Source: Lunularia cruciata
Taxonomy: Eukaryota > Streptophyta > Marchantiopsida > Lunulariales > Lunulariaceae
Direction of reading: 5' to 3'
Assembly (NCBI GenBank): GCA_948567375.1
Contig: OX419760.1
Location: forward strand, 372,001 to 436,000
DNA length: 64,000 nt
In this document: piece after piece, positions 12,311-22,906 of the stretch
How the letters are laid out: every line of letters starts with the position of its first letter
Position numbering within the stretch: position 1 is the stretch's first letter
Notes under the pieces: generated by a model
Told to the model about the DNA's origin: nothing
Databases searched by the model: none
Seen by the model: the letters and a program-made list of their open reading frames with translations, nothing else
Translations under genes and position numbers: made by a program

Positions 12311-12550
12311 ACCTAATTTACTAACACATAGGTGTAGTACGTCCATCATTCTCCATAAGTTACAACCATAAGTATCAAGGGTTCCTCAGACAAGGTAATC
12401 ATATGCAAAGAATCTTACCAAAAGCACAAAGTGATGAATTATGTGAAATGATACTTGGATAATACCTCAATACAAAAATCCCAATGGTTTGGTGGAAGTG
12501 GATTTGGTGGTCCATAAATTCCATCCATCTTATTCCTACTCTGATATTAA

Positions 12551-12960
12551 TGTAAAAGTCCAAGACCAAGGAGAGAAATAGGAGAATGGAAGCTCACATT
12601 GGGACACTTGAATGATGGAAAACTCCAAATTCCTAGCATGAGCTTTGGCTCTTGTATTTATGGAGAGCATACAAGGCTCTTGAGAAGCTTCTCAAGAAGT
12701 TTCCTTGAGCTGCTTTCTTGGAGTGCAAGCCAGTTAACTAGGAAGCTTCTCACGAAGCTTTCTTTTAGAAGCCATTTATTTGGCATGCAACTAAGCTAGT
12801 TGGAAGCTTCTAGAAGCTACCTTCTTAAGGTGCAATCTAAGCTAGCCGGGAAGTTTCCCAAGAAGCTTCATAGATACTTCTAGAATATTCTAGGCTAATT
12901 TGTCTTTATTTGCTACTTTGTTATCCTACTAATTCCATTGCTAAACTCCATATTGTTACA
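12551..12960 (-). repeat. C1a 5' LTR
   Basis: This is a 410-bp LTR. On the minus strand it opens TGTAACAATATGGAG and closes GTCTTGGACTTTTACA. It holds a three-unit GAA/TTC array at 12802-12816 and other GAAGCTTC palindromes. The adjoining minus-strand TTAATATCAGAGTAGG (12536-12550) is a mutated version of the initiator-Met tRNA primer-binding site. Confidence 0.9.
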
Positions 12961-13187
12961 CTCATTGTCCAAAGTCAGCCTGATCATCCAACTAATAGCT
13001 CAATGGTGAGGGCTCAAGCCATTATGACAAAAGTAGAGTCATATGACGTGCTAGTTGGTAAAGTAGTGTTTTATTCCTTGGGTTTCAATATTGAATATTG
13101 GTAGGAGATAACTTCTTATAGGTCAAGTTGGCAATTAGTTGAGGGACAAGTATGTTGCCTATAGATGTACTTTAGTAATAGTAGTCT
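12961..13187 (+). pseudogene. M1 protease region, second part
   Basis: This is the continuation of M1 after C1a. Its plus-strand translation includes SSMVRAQAIMTKVESYDVLV followed by FYSLGFNIEYW, matching minus-strand M2 (18002-18262: ESYDVQ, PMGFSIDYW) and M3. It breaks off at 13187, where M2 is inserted. Confidence 0.85.
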
Positions 13188-13191
13188 TGGT

Positions 13192-13856
13192 TGTCATGTG
13201 TATATACATTGCTACACAATATACATAGCTATCAACATCATACACTATAGAAGCACAACTCATACATAAGTCATACATAGACTCCAAAGTGCCACAATAA
13301 TCAAATCATTTATAACTCTCAAATCAACTCAACTCAGATTAGTACTTGATCTGTTACTCTATAAACTACCAACAATTAGGCATTGATTATAGTCAAGCCA
13401 CACCCACTCTAGCTAAGAGAATACAAGTGATGCTTGCCGGCCTCTGTCCACCATAGCCAGGAACTCAAAGGCTCAACATCAAAAAAGTGAGCTCTTTGAA
13501 TTTGCACTTCAAAAGTATACCCCTAGACTCAAGCTAGGTCTGAAACCCTAACAGTCCCATTGATGGCACACTTGATAGTGCAAACGGTGCAAAGTGACAA
13601 TAGGCTCCACCATGAAGTCAATACCCCAAACACAAAATTTAACTATTGGAAAGTAGTCTATGGGAAATTGCTGAAGTACCTCTACTACTATCATTGCAAC
13701 TCCAGTGTCCAAGTTATCTAGATACGACACTACAAATGGCATGCCGACTATTGTGCGTATATACATCACTACACAACATACATCATTGTCAACATCATAC
13801 ACTATAGAAGCACAACTCACACATAAGTCATACATATACTCTAAAGTACCACAATT
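13192..13856 (-). repeat. M2 3' terminal array B2-A2-B1
   Basis: In ascending coordinates the order is B2 (13192-13297), A2 (13298-13749) and B1 (13752-13856). The two B blocks share the GTATATACATC...ACACTATAGAAGCACAACTC core. A2 matches the 5' block A1 at 21936-22386. On the minus strand a purine tract GGGAGG directly precedes B1. Confidence 0.85.
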
Positions 13857-14039
13857 GCCTCCCTAGCTGGAAATTAGGTCCCTCTAACTCCAGATAGCCA
13901 TCTACTCCAAGTATATGATATGGGTATACCTATGATGGGCAAAGATCAAAAGGCCGGGTGCTATGGAGCCCCATTGTTAGTTGCTTGTCTGCAATCTATA
14001 CCATATAAAAAATGAACTAGCTATAGGTCAAGTACATCT

Positions 14040-14510
14040 AGGATAGAACCACTATCCTTGAGGAACCACCATGAGGGGAGGAGTCATACATGCCATATGC
14101 CATCCTCTCAAACCATATCACACACTAACATAGTAGTAGCTCCACTAGAAGAGCCACATAACATACTCTTCAAGCCTGCACGTACTAGTGCCAAGCTTGG
14201 GTCCATAGTACCATCAATGTTTGGGAAGTGGCATGGTGCACAATTATGCACATGATCCTTCCAGACAACACCATCATGTCCTTCCAACACAAGGACTCTA
14301 GATGGCAAAATCTCATGCACTCTCAAGATAGTGCGGCCTATCAAAACATCAAGTGTCATCAATGCTATAATGTTCTGTTGTAGATATACATAGTCTCTTG
14401 GATGAAATTGATGGATCAAAGGTCTATAACCTCCTCCTAGAATGGTAGCATAGCGTAAAGTATCTCTATGCTGAGAAATCACCAAGTTTTGAAAGGCCAT
14501 TGGCATCACT
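14040..14510 (-). pseudogene. pol: M2 integrase C-terminus and PHD finger (broken)
   Basis: The minus frame at 14108-14509 carries the family C-terminal module (TLDVLIGRTILRVHE, then LVLEGHDGVVWKDHV and NCAPC), followed by a PHD finger. The first zinc ligand is mutated to Ser (SMLC). A small deletion after LVCD shifts the frame, after which the remaining ligands (GWHMAC and YPRC) are read in another frame. Nine codons are enough to see the loss of two metal-binding positions. Confidence 0.85.
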
Positions 14511-15330
14511 CTCCAAAAGATCTCTGCTCATTGAGAACATGCACTCATCCATACATCTAGATCATCCATACATTTAGATCATCCAAGTCCAAAACTATTG
14601 TAACATCTCAACAAATGGCTGCAGGTAAATCTAAATCTCATATATAGAGTAGAAAGTAAGGAGAGAAGGATGCTAAAGAGGCTTACCAGCTGAACCAATA
14701 GCCCATGGCCAACCAAGGTAACTGGAGATCCCAATCTCCCAAGTGGCCTCTACAAACCATATTTTTGCAATCCTCTCTTCACCGTCTGAACTACTCTCTT
14801 TGCTAAGCCATCCACCTCAGGGTGAATTGGGAGGTAGTATGATGATCAATCAAAGCCTTGTTCCACAAGACCTAAAACTCCCCCAAGAACTTTGTACCTT
14901 GATCAATCAAAACCTTAGTTGGTGCACCAAAATGACCAAAAACCCGATCCAAGAACAAGTAAGCCATCCCTTCAATGGACTTTTTAGGAAGTGCCACCAA
15001 CTCAATCCACTTGAAGAAGTGCTACACCATCACCAAAACATACCAATGATGTCTCACAGTGAATGATAAAGGTCTAGCAAAGTCCAAAATCCAAAGGTAA
15101 CCCAATCCCATGATAGGTAATGGGTGCAACTTTGGCATAGGAGCATTGAATGATGCTTTAACTTAGTCACAACCATACATTTGGCAACAAATTTTTGTAC
15201 CTTGGTTTGCATACCGGGCCACCAATAATGACTATGGAGTAAGCTTTATGTATGTTTTACTCCAAAATGTCCTAGCTCCTCATGAGCATGACGGACCAAC
15301 TATGGTCTTTGAGATGGAAGTGATACTACT
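14511..15330 (-). pseudogene. pol: M2 integrase catalytic core remnant
   Basis: Minus-strand pieces match the M3 integrase. The stretch around 14900-14950 corresponds to the second Asp (LIDQGTKFL), and the one around 14800-14850 to the Glu segment (KRVVQTVKRGLQKYGL). Frameshifts and stops separate them. The HHCC half lies toward 15200. Confidence 0.7.
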
Positions 15331-16250
15331 CTCACTCTACCATCCTTCCATACCCAAAGAAGGTGTTTACTCTCCAATCTAAACCGCCTGGATTGTTGAA
15401 GGACATGGTCTCTCTCCTTGGCTCAAATCTGCTACCCACAACACCAATGCAAAGATAGTCCATCACTAAGATATCATCATGAATGTCTCGCTGAATTATA
15501 CCAATATCTTTATTCTTTGGATCTATGACCTCAATAACTCCTCCTGTATGCACTAAGAGAGATACCACCAAAGCCTCAAAAATTATACCATATGCCAAGG
15601 AATACGTGCAATAGCCTCCACCTTGTTCTACTGAACACCAAGTCCTCTAGGGTAAATAGTGTGACCCAAATACTCAACCTACTCATAGAAGAACCTACAC
15701 TTCCCAAGATGTAATTTCAGTCTATGAGATCTTAACCTCTCAAACATCTCCAACAATAGTCTCTCATACTCTTTCACAGTAGTGCTATAGACCAAAATGT
15801 CATCAATATTGCACCAAGAAAAATCCAATCCAACTAGAATCCTATCTATGACCCTTTGGAACTTGGCAAGAGTGTTCTTTAACCCAAATGGTAAAAACCT
15901 CCACTGATATAACACATCCTTACCGTGAGGATCAATAGCCCAAAATGCTATCTTGGACTTGTCTTCTTCTCTAATCGGCAATTGATGATATCCCACTTGA
16001 AGATCCAAAGTACTGAAGACCTTTGTATACCCAATCACATCAAAAATCTCCTCTGGTGTAGGCATGGCATATCAATCAGCCCTTGTTTGTTGATTGATAG
16101 GACGGGAATCTACACACATCTGCCTATCTATGTAGTTGCCATGCATATCCTTCTTGGCTGGCATCACTATCACTGATGCATACTCTTCATGTGAAATCTC
16201 CACCAAACCAACTTCAAAAAGGTCACTTTTGACTATGAATCAGTGTCCTC
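15331..16250 (-). pseudogene. pol: M2 reverse transcriptase, RNase H deleted
   Basis: The minus frame at 15679-16065 is an RT palm: FSTLDLQVGYHQLPI, FLPFGLKNT, and the catalytic box reads NIDD where the family has YIDD (Tyr to Asn). Just upstream, KKDMHGN and the VDSRPINQQT motif confirm the RT start. Near 15595 the sequence jumps from RT thumb directly to the RNase H-integrase spacer (HTGGVIEVIDP in the frame at 15332-15598). About 670 bp present in M3 (about 55090-55765), including RNase H, are missing. Confidence 0.85.
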
Positions 16251-16800
16251 TCCATATCACTATATTGATAAGGATGTCCAAAAACTAGTGTATTGCTAGT
16301 TAGCTCAATCTATATACCAAGTCCCTTTAGAGCACCCAAATCCTTCATAATAAAGGCAAAACAACTCGTGTAGCTCCTCAAGAATTTCCAGACCCTTTGT
16401 CTTTCCTCTCCTTTAAGCCTGGGTCCAAGATCTGGCTCTCAAGTATCCTCTATAACTATAGTAGGAGTGGAAGACATGCTGATTGGCTGCTACATTGGCC
16501 CTTGGGAGCAATAGTGTCAAGCCTCTAATCATTAGAGGTCCCAACCTTTGTGTGAAAAACTCCCTCCACTCTGGCTACAAGCTCCACACGTCCTCTAGCT
16601 GCATCCTAAGTGGACCAAGAATGTAATCCAAGTAGCCCACGCTCACCCAGATGGACTCCAAGTAGACCACTCTCCCTAGGAGCTACAAGCTGTGTCCTAA
16701 GAATACCATGTCCACTAGTCCATCTCCCCTAACATGTGCCTGAATTGTCTTGGTAGGCATAGAGCTCACAAGTGTCCAAGTGGCAATGCCTATCAAAGCA
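16251..16800 (-). pseudogene. M2 linker between methyltransferase and RT
   Basis: This is polyprotein sequence without a domain I recognise. It is collinear with M3 (56460-56960) and M1 (47640-47940), and all three share the segment around ELVARVEGVFHTKVGTS (minus, about 16540-16590 here). It may hold an RT N-terminal extension. Stops are frequent. Confidence 0.6.
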
Positions 16801-16812
16801 CATCCTATGCTA

Positions 16813-18023
16813 CTCTGCCAAGCCAAGGCTCACAATCCAGGTCAAACAATTTAGGTCCATAGCTTGACCTAACACTTGATGCCTAGATGCCTTTGTCACA
16901 ATTGGAACAACGGTAATACCAGTGCAAAAACTCATTGCCCACTCTCTCCATCGATGTTGGGCTCCACCAACTATAGTAACTACAAGTCCCAAACAAGTCT
17001 AGGTCTTCCCTCTCAAAAAAGCATGAGAGCCTGGGAAACTCATGAGTGTCGGAAATGCGGCTCTAGGCTATCCAACTAGGTTCACCATTTCCATAGGTGA
17101 TTTATCAACAACTACCACCATTTGAGACTGACGCCCAACATCCAAGATGTCATCAACAAGGACATGGTCAAGTTGCTAAATCCCATTATAAGCACGCTAT
17201 AAAACCTCTTTGGGTAAGAGGTTCATCCACCAAAGACAAAGACAATGAGCCCGTGATCCTACTCTGGCTACATCTAACAATACACCAAGTCCCATCCAAG
17301 AATGGATCTGATGTGTACTTGCCACCACTCTGGTATAAGAATCACTCATCAAAGGAATGTTCTCCAAAATGTAAGTTGGAGAAACAGATTGATGAACTTG
17401 GAGATGTTGTAGTATCTATAACATCTCCCAAAACACACCAAAATGTGGATCCAAAGACCCAAACCTTGGCAAGCATGTGTATGTCCCTGATATGGCCATC
17501 CAGAAATCACCAAGTGAAAAAGCCCATGTCTCTCCAAATCATGTTCCCCCAATAATGAAATATTTGTTGATAAGGCCTTCCAATAACCCCTAATTGTTGA
17601 CATCAATAATAACTCAGGATACCGGTAGGTCAAGTGTATCACATGATGTAAAGAGACTTGCCTAGCAATCTCATCTCTCTCCACATACAAGTACCTCTAT
17701 ACTCATATACCCACCAGTAGTACAGTAACTAGTCCAATGCTAATCCCACCGAACAACTCCAATAGACATACTCCCTCTACTAGATACTGCCAAGCAATGA
17801 GTGTGGTATCCAGAGGTGTCAAGGTAATCAACTCTAGAGGCTCATCCTCACACTCATCTCTTGGTGGTACAAAGGCTCCACTCCAAGCCTGTTGCACCAA
17901 GTGATCTGCATGTTGATGCAATGCCTCCTCCGAACTCCACAATGGAACAATCCCACTTGTACTCCAAATGCAAGTGATCTCCTCTGGTACTAGAGTATCC
18001 TCTACATGGGCATTCCCCTCCAA
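16813..18023 (-). pseudogene. M2 C5-cytosine DNA methyltransferase domain (broken)
   Basis: This domain would transfer a methyl group from S-adenosylmethionine to cytosine C5 in DNA. Motifs in conventional order on the minus strand: motif I LLELFGGISIG (about 17735-17770), motif II YVERDE (about 17680), motif IV reading GWPYQGHTHA (about 17470-17502), so the catalytic Cys of the Pro-Cys-Gln loop is Tyr (codon 17490-17492), motif VI ENIP in an offset frame (about 17370), motif VIII around DVARVGSRAH (about 17270) and a motif X-like LGQAMDLN (about 16850-16875). An extension of about 80 residues precedes motif I. A stop after the motif I segment and later frameshifts disable it. It is embedded in pol between protease and RT. 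The order differs from plant DRM enzymes, whose motifs are rearranged. Confidence 0.88.
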
Positions 18024-18049
18024 TAATCACCAAGCCAAGTAACAACACC

Positions 18050-18950
18050 ACTAAAAGTTGAAATTGATGTTGCCATGGTCCCGAATTGTAGTGAACCAAG
18101 ATTACCACTACTAAAGCGTATTGGTAGGCAACATACCCGTCCCTCACCAGACTGCCAACTTGGTCTATAGGAGGATGTCTCCTCCCAATAGTCAATGCTG
18201 AAACCCATAGGGTATAACACTACTCCCCCATCTTGCACATCGTATGACTCAATTATTGTCAAAAATAGCCTGAGCTCTCACCACCAGGCTATCAATCGGA
18301 TGATCAGGCTGAATCTAAACAACTAGCTCTCCATGTATGATGTACTATGTCAAACCACCACCTAAAGATGTTTGGATCTGAAATGGACACCTCTCTACAT
18401 TGGTCTTCCGTAACCCTAGACCGACAACTATAGCCTTCTCTAACATAAGGGACTGCGCACCAGAATCTAATAAGACTATTTGTGGTGTATAGACCTTTCC
18501 TTGAAGGTCCCACCAAATGGAAAATCCCTATCTGGTTATCCAACAGGACAACACCAAGTGTAAATTGTGCTTGCTCAAAGTCTGGTCTAGCTAGCAAGTC
18601 CTCCAGTCTAACCGCTATTGCCTACCATAAACCACTAGTTGCTTAATGGATCCCATGCTCCTCAACCAAGTCAACTCCACTATCAACCACCTTTGCTCTA
18701 GTAGTAGGAACCCCATTATCCCTACTCTCACAAAGCATGGCAGCCAACCGGAACATTGGGGTTGAGTCAACTCCTAGTGTAAACATGTCACTAGCTGAAA
18801 ACAAAGGGCAACACATAATCAGCTGAGCCGCCCCCAACATCATGCTCAACTCGGTCTGTGTAGTAGCAGGTGGGTGAATAGTAGGTAGTCCATCATGGAC
18901 CCCATCACCACCTACCACACATGCACTAGGATGTCTAGGAGCCATGGATG
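18050..18950 (-). pseudogene. M2 aspartic protease region
   Basis: The minus-strand active-site stretch reads LLDSGAQS at 18450-18473, the best preserved retropepsin motif in the family. It is preceded by VLLDNQIGIFHLVGPS and an upstream frame (18643-18945) with TMFRLAAMLCESRD. Downstream, ESYDVQ and GFSIDYW (18150-18260) match M1 and M3. Frameshifts separate these pieces. The protease would release the methyltransferase and other domains from the polyprotein. Confidence 0.85.
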
Positions 18951-18981
18951 TTGTCTAGAATGCCTTAGAGAGTGTGAAAGA

Positions 18982-20860
18982 CTAAGGAAGTTTGACCTGT
19001 CTCCCAACCTCTCCTCTTTGTGGGTCCAACTCCATTGATGCTCCTCTAGGCTTTGTAGCACAAACTACACTCCTAGTCATTGATGCAGATGCATCCACTT
19101 GTGCTGCTCTGCACATGAAGTCCAAAGCATCTCTATCACCAGCATATGAGGTGGAAGCCTCAACACCCAAATCTGATCTCTTATGAGCAATGGCCATACT
19201 AGCCAAACTCTGCTCCAACTGCTCAATCCGAGTAGCCATAACTGTATCAGAAGTAAGGGAAAGTGTTGCATCTCTACTAGGTGTAGATCCTCTACCACCA
19301 ACTCTACCACCTCGTCTTCCATGAATTGGAGCTCCTCTACTACCAACCATAGCAGCTCTACCTCTCCGTAACTCTGGGTGTTGGTCAAAGTACCGGTCAC
19401 TAGTGTGACCAAATCTATGATAATGCTCACACTGCCTCTATGCTAGTTGTGATGCACTAGAGGTATCAGTCTGCTACCTTGAGTACACTCTCTCCTACGG
19501 TGAGCTCCACTACAAGTCCAACAAACAACACCACCACTCATTGGCTGTTGCTGACCTGAAAATGAAAGTATAGGTTTAGCTCCACTAGGCCCTCCACTTG
19601 CTCCCAAGGATTTGAGCCATCCACCTTGTCCTCAAAAACCAACTTTGTGTGGTGCTCTCTATTGCACTAGAGAAGAAGTAACAATTGTGGATAAGGTCTC
19701 CCTACCAAATCCAAATGTCACCACCCTCTCCTCCACTATGTTGAGCTCAATACGCTCAACCAAACCAAAGACCACTACCAATTTAGACAAAGTAGTATGT
19801 AACAACGGAGCATCACAAACTCTATGGTGCAACTCCTTGCCTAGTATCCCACACCAATACTGGATTGCTTGGACCTCAGTAACTCCTTGAGTGAAATTGA
19901 TCAACCACCTCATGCAAGTGTATGCCTCGCATAGGCTCTCTCCAACCTTCCATTAGAAATCCTGCAAGCTCCTTGGATTGTTAGTCCATACTCCTTGGTA
20001 ATTCTACCTCAAACATGGGAAGAACTCCACCATGGGATTAAACCCCGGTACCACACCACCTCCTATAGTGGTACTTCCATTTGTGGTAGCACTATCTCCA
20101 ACTAGTGCATCTCCACTAGCTCCACTAACACTACTCAAGCTAGAACTCATGGGTACAACCAATCTACTTTTGGCAGTCAAGCCCAAAGTGATAGATACAT
20201 AGTTCAAAGACCAATATTGTCTCCATAACTCAATCTCCTCCAAATGAGCTCTCCTAAACTCATGGTAGTTGTCCATTGGCAGATCTTCTAAATGCTGAAA
20301 CAACCCCTTCCATGCCATGAAGGGTGTAAACAAAGTTGGGTTCCACATCTACCGTAGATTACACCAACTATCAAACTTCTAGATGAAGTCATCCAACTCA
20401 ATGGTACCCACTATACCAAAGTAACACCTAAGGCCTTTGGGGGCCCCATAAATCTCATCTATGTCCTACAACAACGGTGCAGACACGCCAGGTGCACTTC
20501 CAACTAAATCAACTCCTATGTCAAACTCCAACTCAGAGTCAATCTCCTCCCTCACTGGGACTTGAGATACAGGTTGATACCAAGTGCCACTCCAAGTAAA
20601 TCCACTACATACTACAAGGCTAACTCCTCTAGAATCCCCAAAGAACTTTGTCATGACAAAGTAATTGCAATTGCAACCGCAAACCAAAACCACAAACTAC
20701 AACTGCAAATTGCAACCCCAAATACCCCACCAAGTGCCAATACCCATGGAACACCACCACTACTCTAACTAAGATAACTACCTTATGGGAAAGGGTAACC
20801 TATAACCTGCCATCACAACACGCACTCTCATGGTTTGCAGGTCATCACTTGCCTTATTGG
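18982..20860 (-). pseudogene. gag: M2 gag
   Basis: Gag is carried in fragments: 20004-20348 (MWNPTLFTPF, HLEEIELWRQYWSLNYVSIT), 19659-19913 (MRWLINFTQGVT, VERIELNIVEERV) and a C-terminal part at 18982-19350 with an Arg/Gly-rich stretch (GRRGGRVGGRGS) and a helix MATRIEQLEQSLASMA. Two zinc knuckles lie near 19395-19530: one with C-x2-C-x4-H-x4-C spacing, the next with the last Cys changed to Tyr. Frameshifts separate the fragments. Confidence 0.85.
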
Positions 20861-21935
20861 AGAGAAATGAAGGTATTCTGATTGGTCATCACTCCAACCT
20901 CACTACCAAGAGTACACCAGAGCACCAATGCTCAAAAGCCAAGGCACCTCACACAAACATGGTGCACAAATAGGAAGCAGAGAATGGAGGAGGTCCAATC
21001 ATAAGAAATCTAAACAAAAACCCTCCATCTCATAAAGCAACACGGGACTTACTCTGCCACCATTTGGCCTTTGACAAAAGAGAAGTTTGTATCTATGTCC
21101 TAAGCTACCAAGATCACCAAGAATGGGATCAAACTGCCTCTCCTAGCCAAAGCTACAAATGTATAGATAATAGTTGGCCAGTCATTAGGATAACAAGTGA
21201 GGGTGGACCAGTTGGCTAGGGCACTAATCTAAGAACAAGAGATCTAAGTGTCAAACCCTATTGCGTACAATCTAGCAGGATGGGCAAATTTTGCCACGGT
21301 GGCAAGCTGGCTTGTTGGCTCTTCTAGGCCTTCATAGCCCACAGACCTATGCCTCTAAATGCTAAATAAGGCCTTTCTTCTTGCCACATTGAACCTCCTC
21401 CAAATTTGGCAAAAACTACACCAACTTTGGCCAAAATTTGCAACTTCAAACCTCCTCCAAATTTGGCCAAAATTTGACATAAACTGCAGCAAAAATCTGA
21501 CAAAACCATAATTTAGCTGACCGCCAAATCCTTTGCTAACTCTCCACTTGAGCCAAATTGAATTAACGGGTTTTTCCAAATCACAAATTCACGAGAAGGT
21601 TCCCAACTCCACCTTCAATTTTACTTTATGAGCACAACTTGTAACAAATTGGTCTTGCCTTCACCTCTTGAGCTCAAAATCACTACCATTGCTCAACAAT
21701 TGCTTCTTCTTTGCTCAAAAATTGGCCAATGCCTTATTGTCAAATCTGCCACACCGTCTACCTTACTATTAAATCTACCACACCGTGTGCCTTACTATCA
21801 AATCTCATCAAGCAACAAGCTTCTACACACCAAGGAAAACTTGAACTTTGATTGAGCTACCAATGATCCATTGCTCTTGGAGATACCACTCATTGTTTCT
21901 GCACCCAATTTTCTCCTAATCTCACTTCTCTAATG
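20861..21935 (-). other. M2 leader
   Basis: This is non-coding sequence between block A1 and gag, collinear with the M3 leader at about 60870-62223 but shorter. It holds an antisense tRNA-like segment (21202-21270). No initiator-Met primer-binding site is visible next to A1. Confidence 0.65.
21202..21270 (+). other. tRNA-like segment in M2 leader
   Basis: On the plus strand, antisense to M2, GTTGGCTAGGGCAC resembles an RNA polymerase III A box and GTGTCAAACCC about 30 bp on resembles a B box. The same feature is at 61467-61535 in M3 and 4071-4137 in M1. It does not fold into an obvious complete tRNA by eye. Confidence 0.35.
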
Positions 21936-22386
21936 TAATCCAATCATTTACAACTCTTGAATCAACTCAACTCAGATCAGTACTTGATCTGTCACTCTAT
22001 AAACCCCCAACAGTTAGGAATTGATTACAATCAAGCCACACCCACTCTAGTTAAGAGAGAATCTAGGTAACGCTCACCGGCCTCTGCCACCATAGCCAGG
22101 AACTCGAAGGCTCAACATCAAAGAAGTGAGCTCTCTGGAGCTACACTTCAAATGTATACCCTTGGACTTGAGCTAGGTCTGAAACCCTAACGGTCCCACT
22201 GGTGGCACACTTGATGGTACAAATAGTGCAAAGTGATGGTGGGCCCCACCATGAAGTCAATACCTCAAACACAAAATCTGACCATTGGAAAGTAGTCTAT
22301 GGGAAATTGCTAAAATACCTCTAACTACTATCATTGCAACTCTAGTGTCAGGGCAATCTAGATGCGACACTACAAATGGCTTGACA
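21936..22386 (-). repeat. M2 5' terminal block A1
   Basis: This 451-bp copy of block A forms the 5' end of M2. It ends at the target duplication TGGC (22387-22390). Unlike the 3' block A, it is not followed on its inner side by block B. Confidence 0.88.
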
Positions 22387-22432
22387 TGGCTCATACTTAT
22401 AGTCAAGGACCATGGCATTAGTTTCAAGTTTT
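22387..22432 (+). pseudogene. M1 fragment after M2, ends at deletion junction
   Basis: GGCTCATACTTATAG and GGACCATGGCATTAG match the M3 segment just upstream of the methyltransferase domain (about 58232-58270, minus). The M1 sequence stops at about 22432, where the RT of C1b begins without LTR or target duplication. This is a deletion junction. Confidence 0.8.
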
Positions 22433-22906
22433 ATCATATCATCCAGGAACACCATTATGTATCAATCCAATAGTCCATCCAATACTTGATGGATTTGATC
22501 CATGAAGACTGTTAGAGCATTAATGAGCTCAAAAGGTAAAACTCTCAATTCAAAATGCACATACCTTGTGCAAAAGATAGTCTTCTGCACATCTTTCCTA
22601 TTCATGAGAATATACCAATAGCCACTTTGAAGATCCAACTTGGAGAAGTATTGTGCTCTTCTGAATTGATCTAATAAGTCATTAATCCAAGGCAAAGGAT
22701 ATGCATTCTTCACAATTTATTTATTGAAACCATGGTAGTCAATACCAAAGCAAAGTCATCTATCCTTCTTTGGGAAAAATAGTACTAGTGCTCTCCAAGG
22801 AGATGTACTATGGTGTATGAAATCCTTCTCCAACAACTTCATTAGTGTTATTCAAAGCTCTTCCAACTCCTTTGGTGAGAGCCAATAGATTGGTCAATTC
22901 ATTTGA
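22433..22906 (-). pseudogene. pol: C1b reverse transcriptase fragment
   Basis: The minus frame at 22462-22713 contains [16 protein letters not shown] and [20 protein letters not shown], and just beyond it VFLDD, the catalytic box of this family. The sequence ends immediately after that box at the junction with M1. K1 splits the RT upstream at 22911. Confidence 0.88.

Larger units (their letters stand above)
6935..12960 (-). mobile_element. C1a: chromovirus-type Ty3/gypsy element inserted in M1
   Basis: This is a full-length but degraded element on the minus strand with LTRs at 6935-7292 and 12551-12960. It is flanked by TCTAT (6930-6934) and CTCAT (12961-12965), consistent with a decayed 5-bp target duplication. 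M1 sequence is continuous across it. In minus-strand order it carries a primer-binding site, gag with zinc knuckle, protease, a repeat-containing linker, RT, RNase H, integrase, chromodomain and polypurine tract. An unrelated insertion of about 480 bp interrupts the integrase region. Every domain carries stops or frameshifts. Confidence 0.9.
13192..22386 (-). mobile_element. M2: complete family-M element with DNA methyltransferase
   Basis: This 9195-bp minus-strand insertion in M1 has plus-strand ends TGTCATGTG and CTTGACA. It is flanked by TGGT (13188-13191) and TGGC (22387-22390), and M1 is contiguous across it. Minus-strand order is block A1, leader, gag, protease, methyltransferase, RT, integrase, PHD finger, polypurine tract and blocks B1-A2-B2. 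Relative to M3 it lacks about 670 bp covering RNase H. Since it sits in a recognisable target with a target duplication, its one-sided terminal repeat layout is not a truncation artefact. Confidence 0.9.

Noticed and set aside
17349-17690. Methyltransferase as a plant DRM-type enzyme
   Set aside because: DRM enzymes have rearranged motifs (VI-X before I-V). Here the order is I, II, IV, VI, VIII, X. The exact family is left open.
16813-18023. Methyltransferase as a host gene or captured host gene fragment beside the element
   Set aside because: It occurs at the same place between protease and RT in two independent insertions, with collinear flanking pol sequence, so it belongs to the element.
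21936-22386. 5' block A as a truncated ordinary LTR
   Set aside because: In M2 and M3 the block ends exactly at a target duplication, and three copies end at the same base, so truncation by chance is unlikely.
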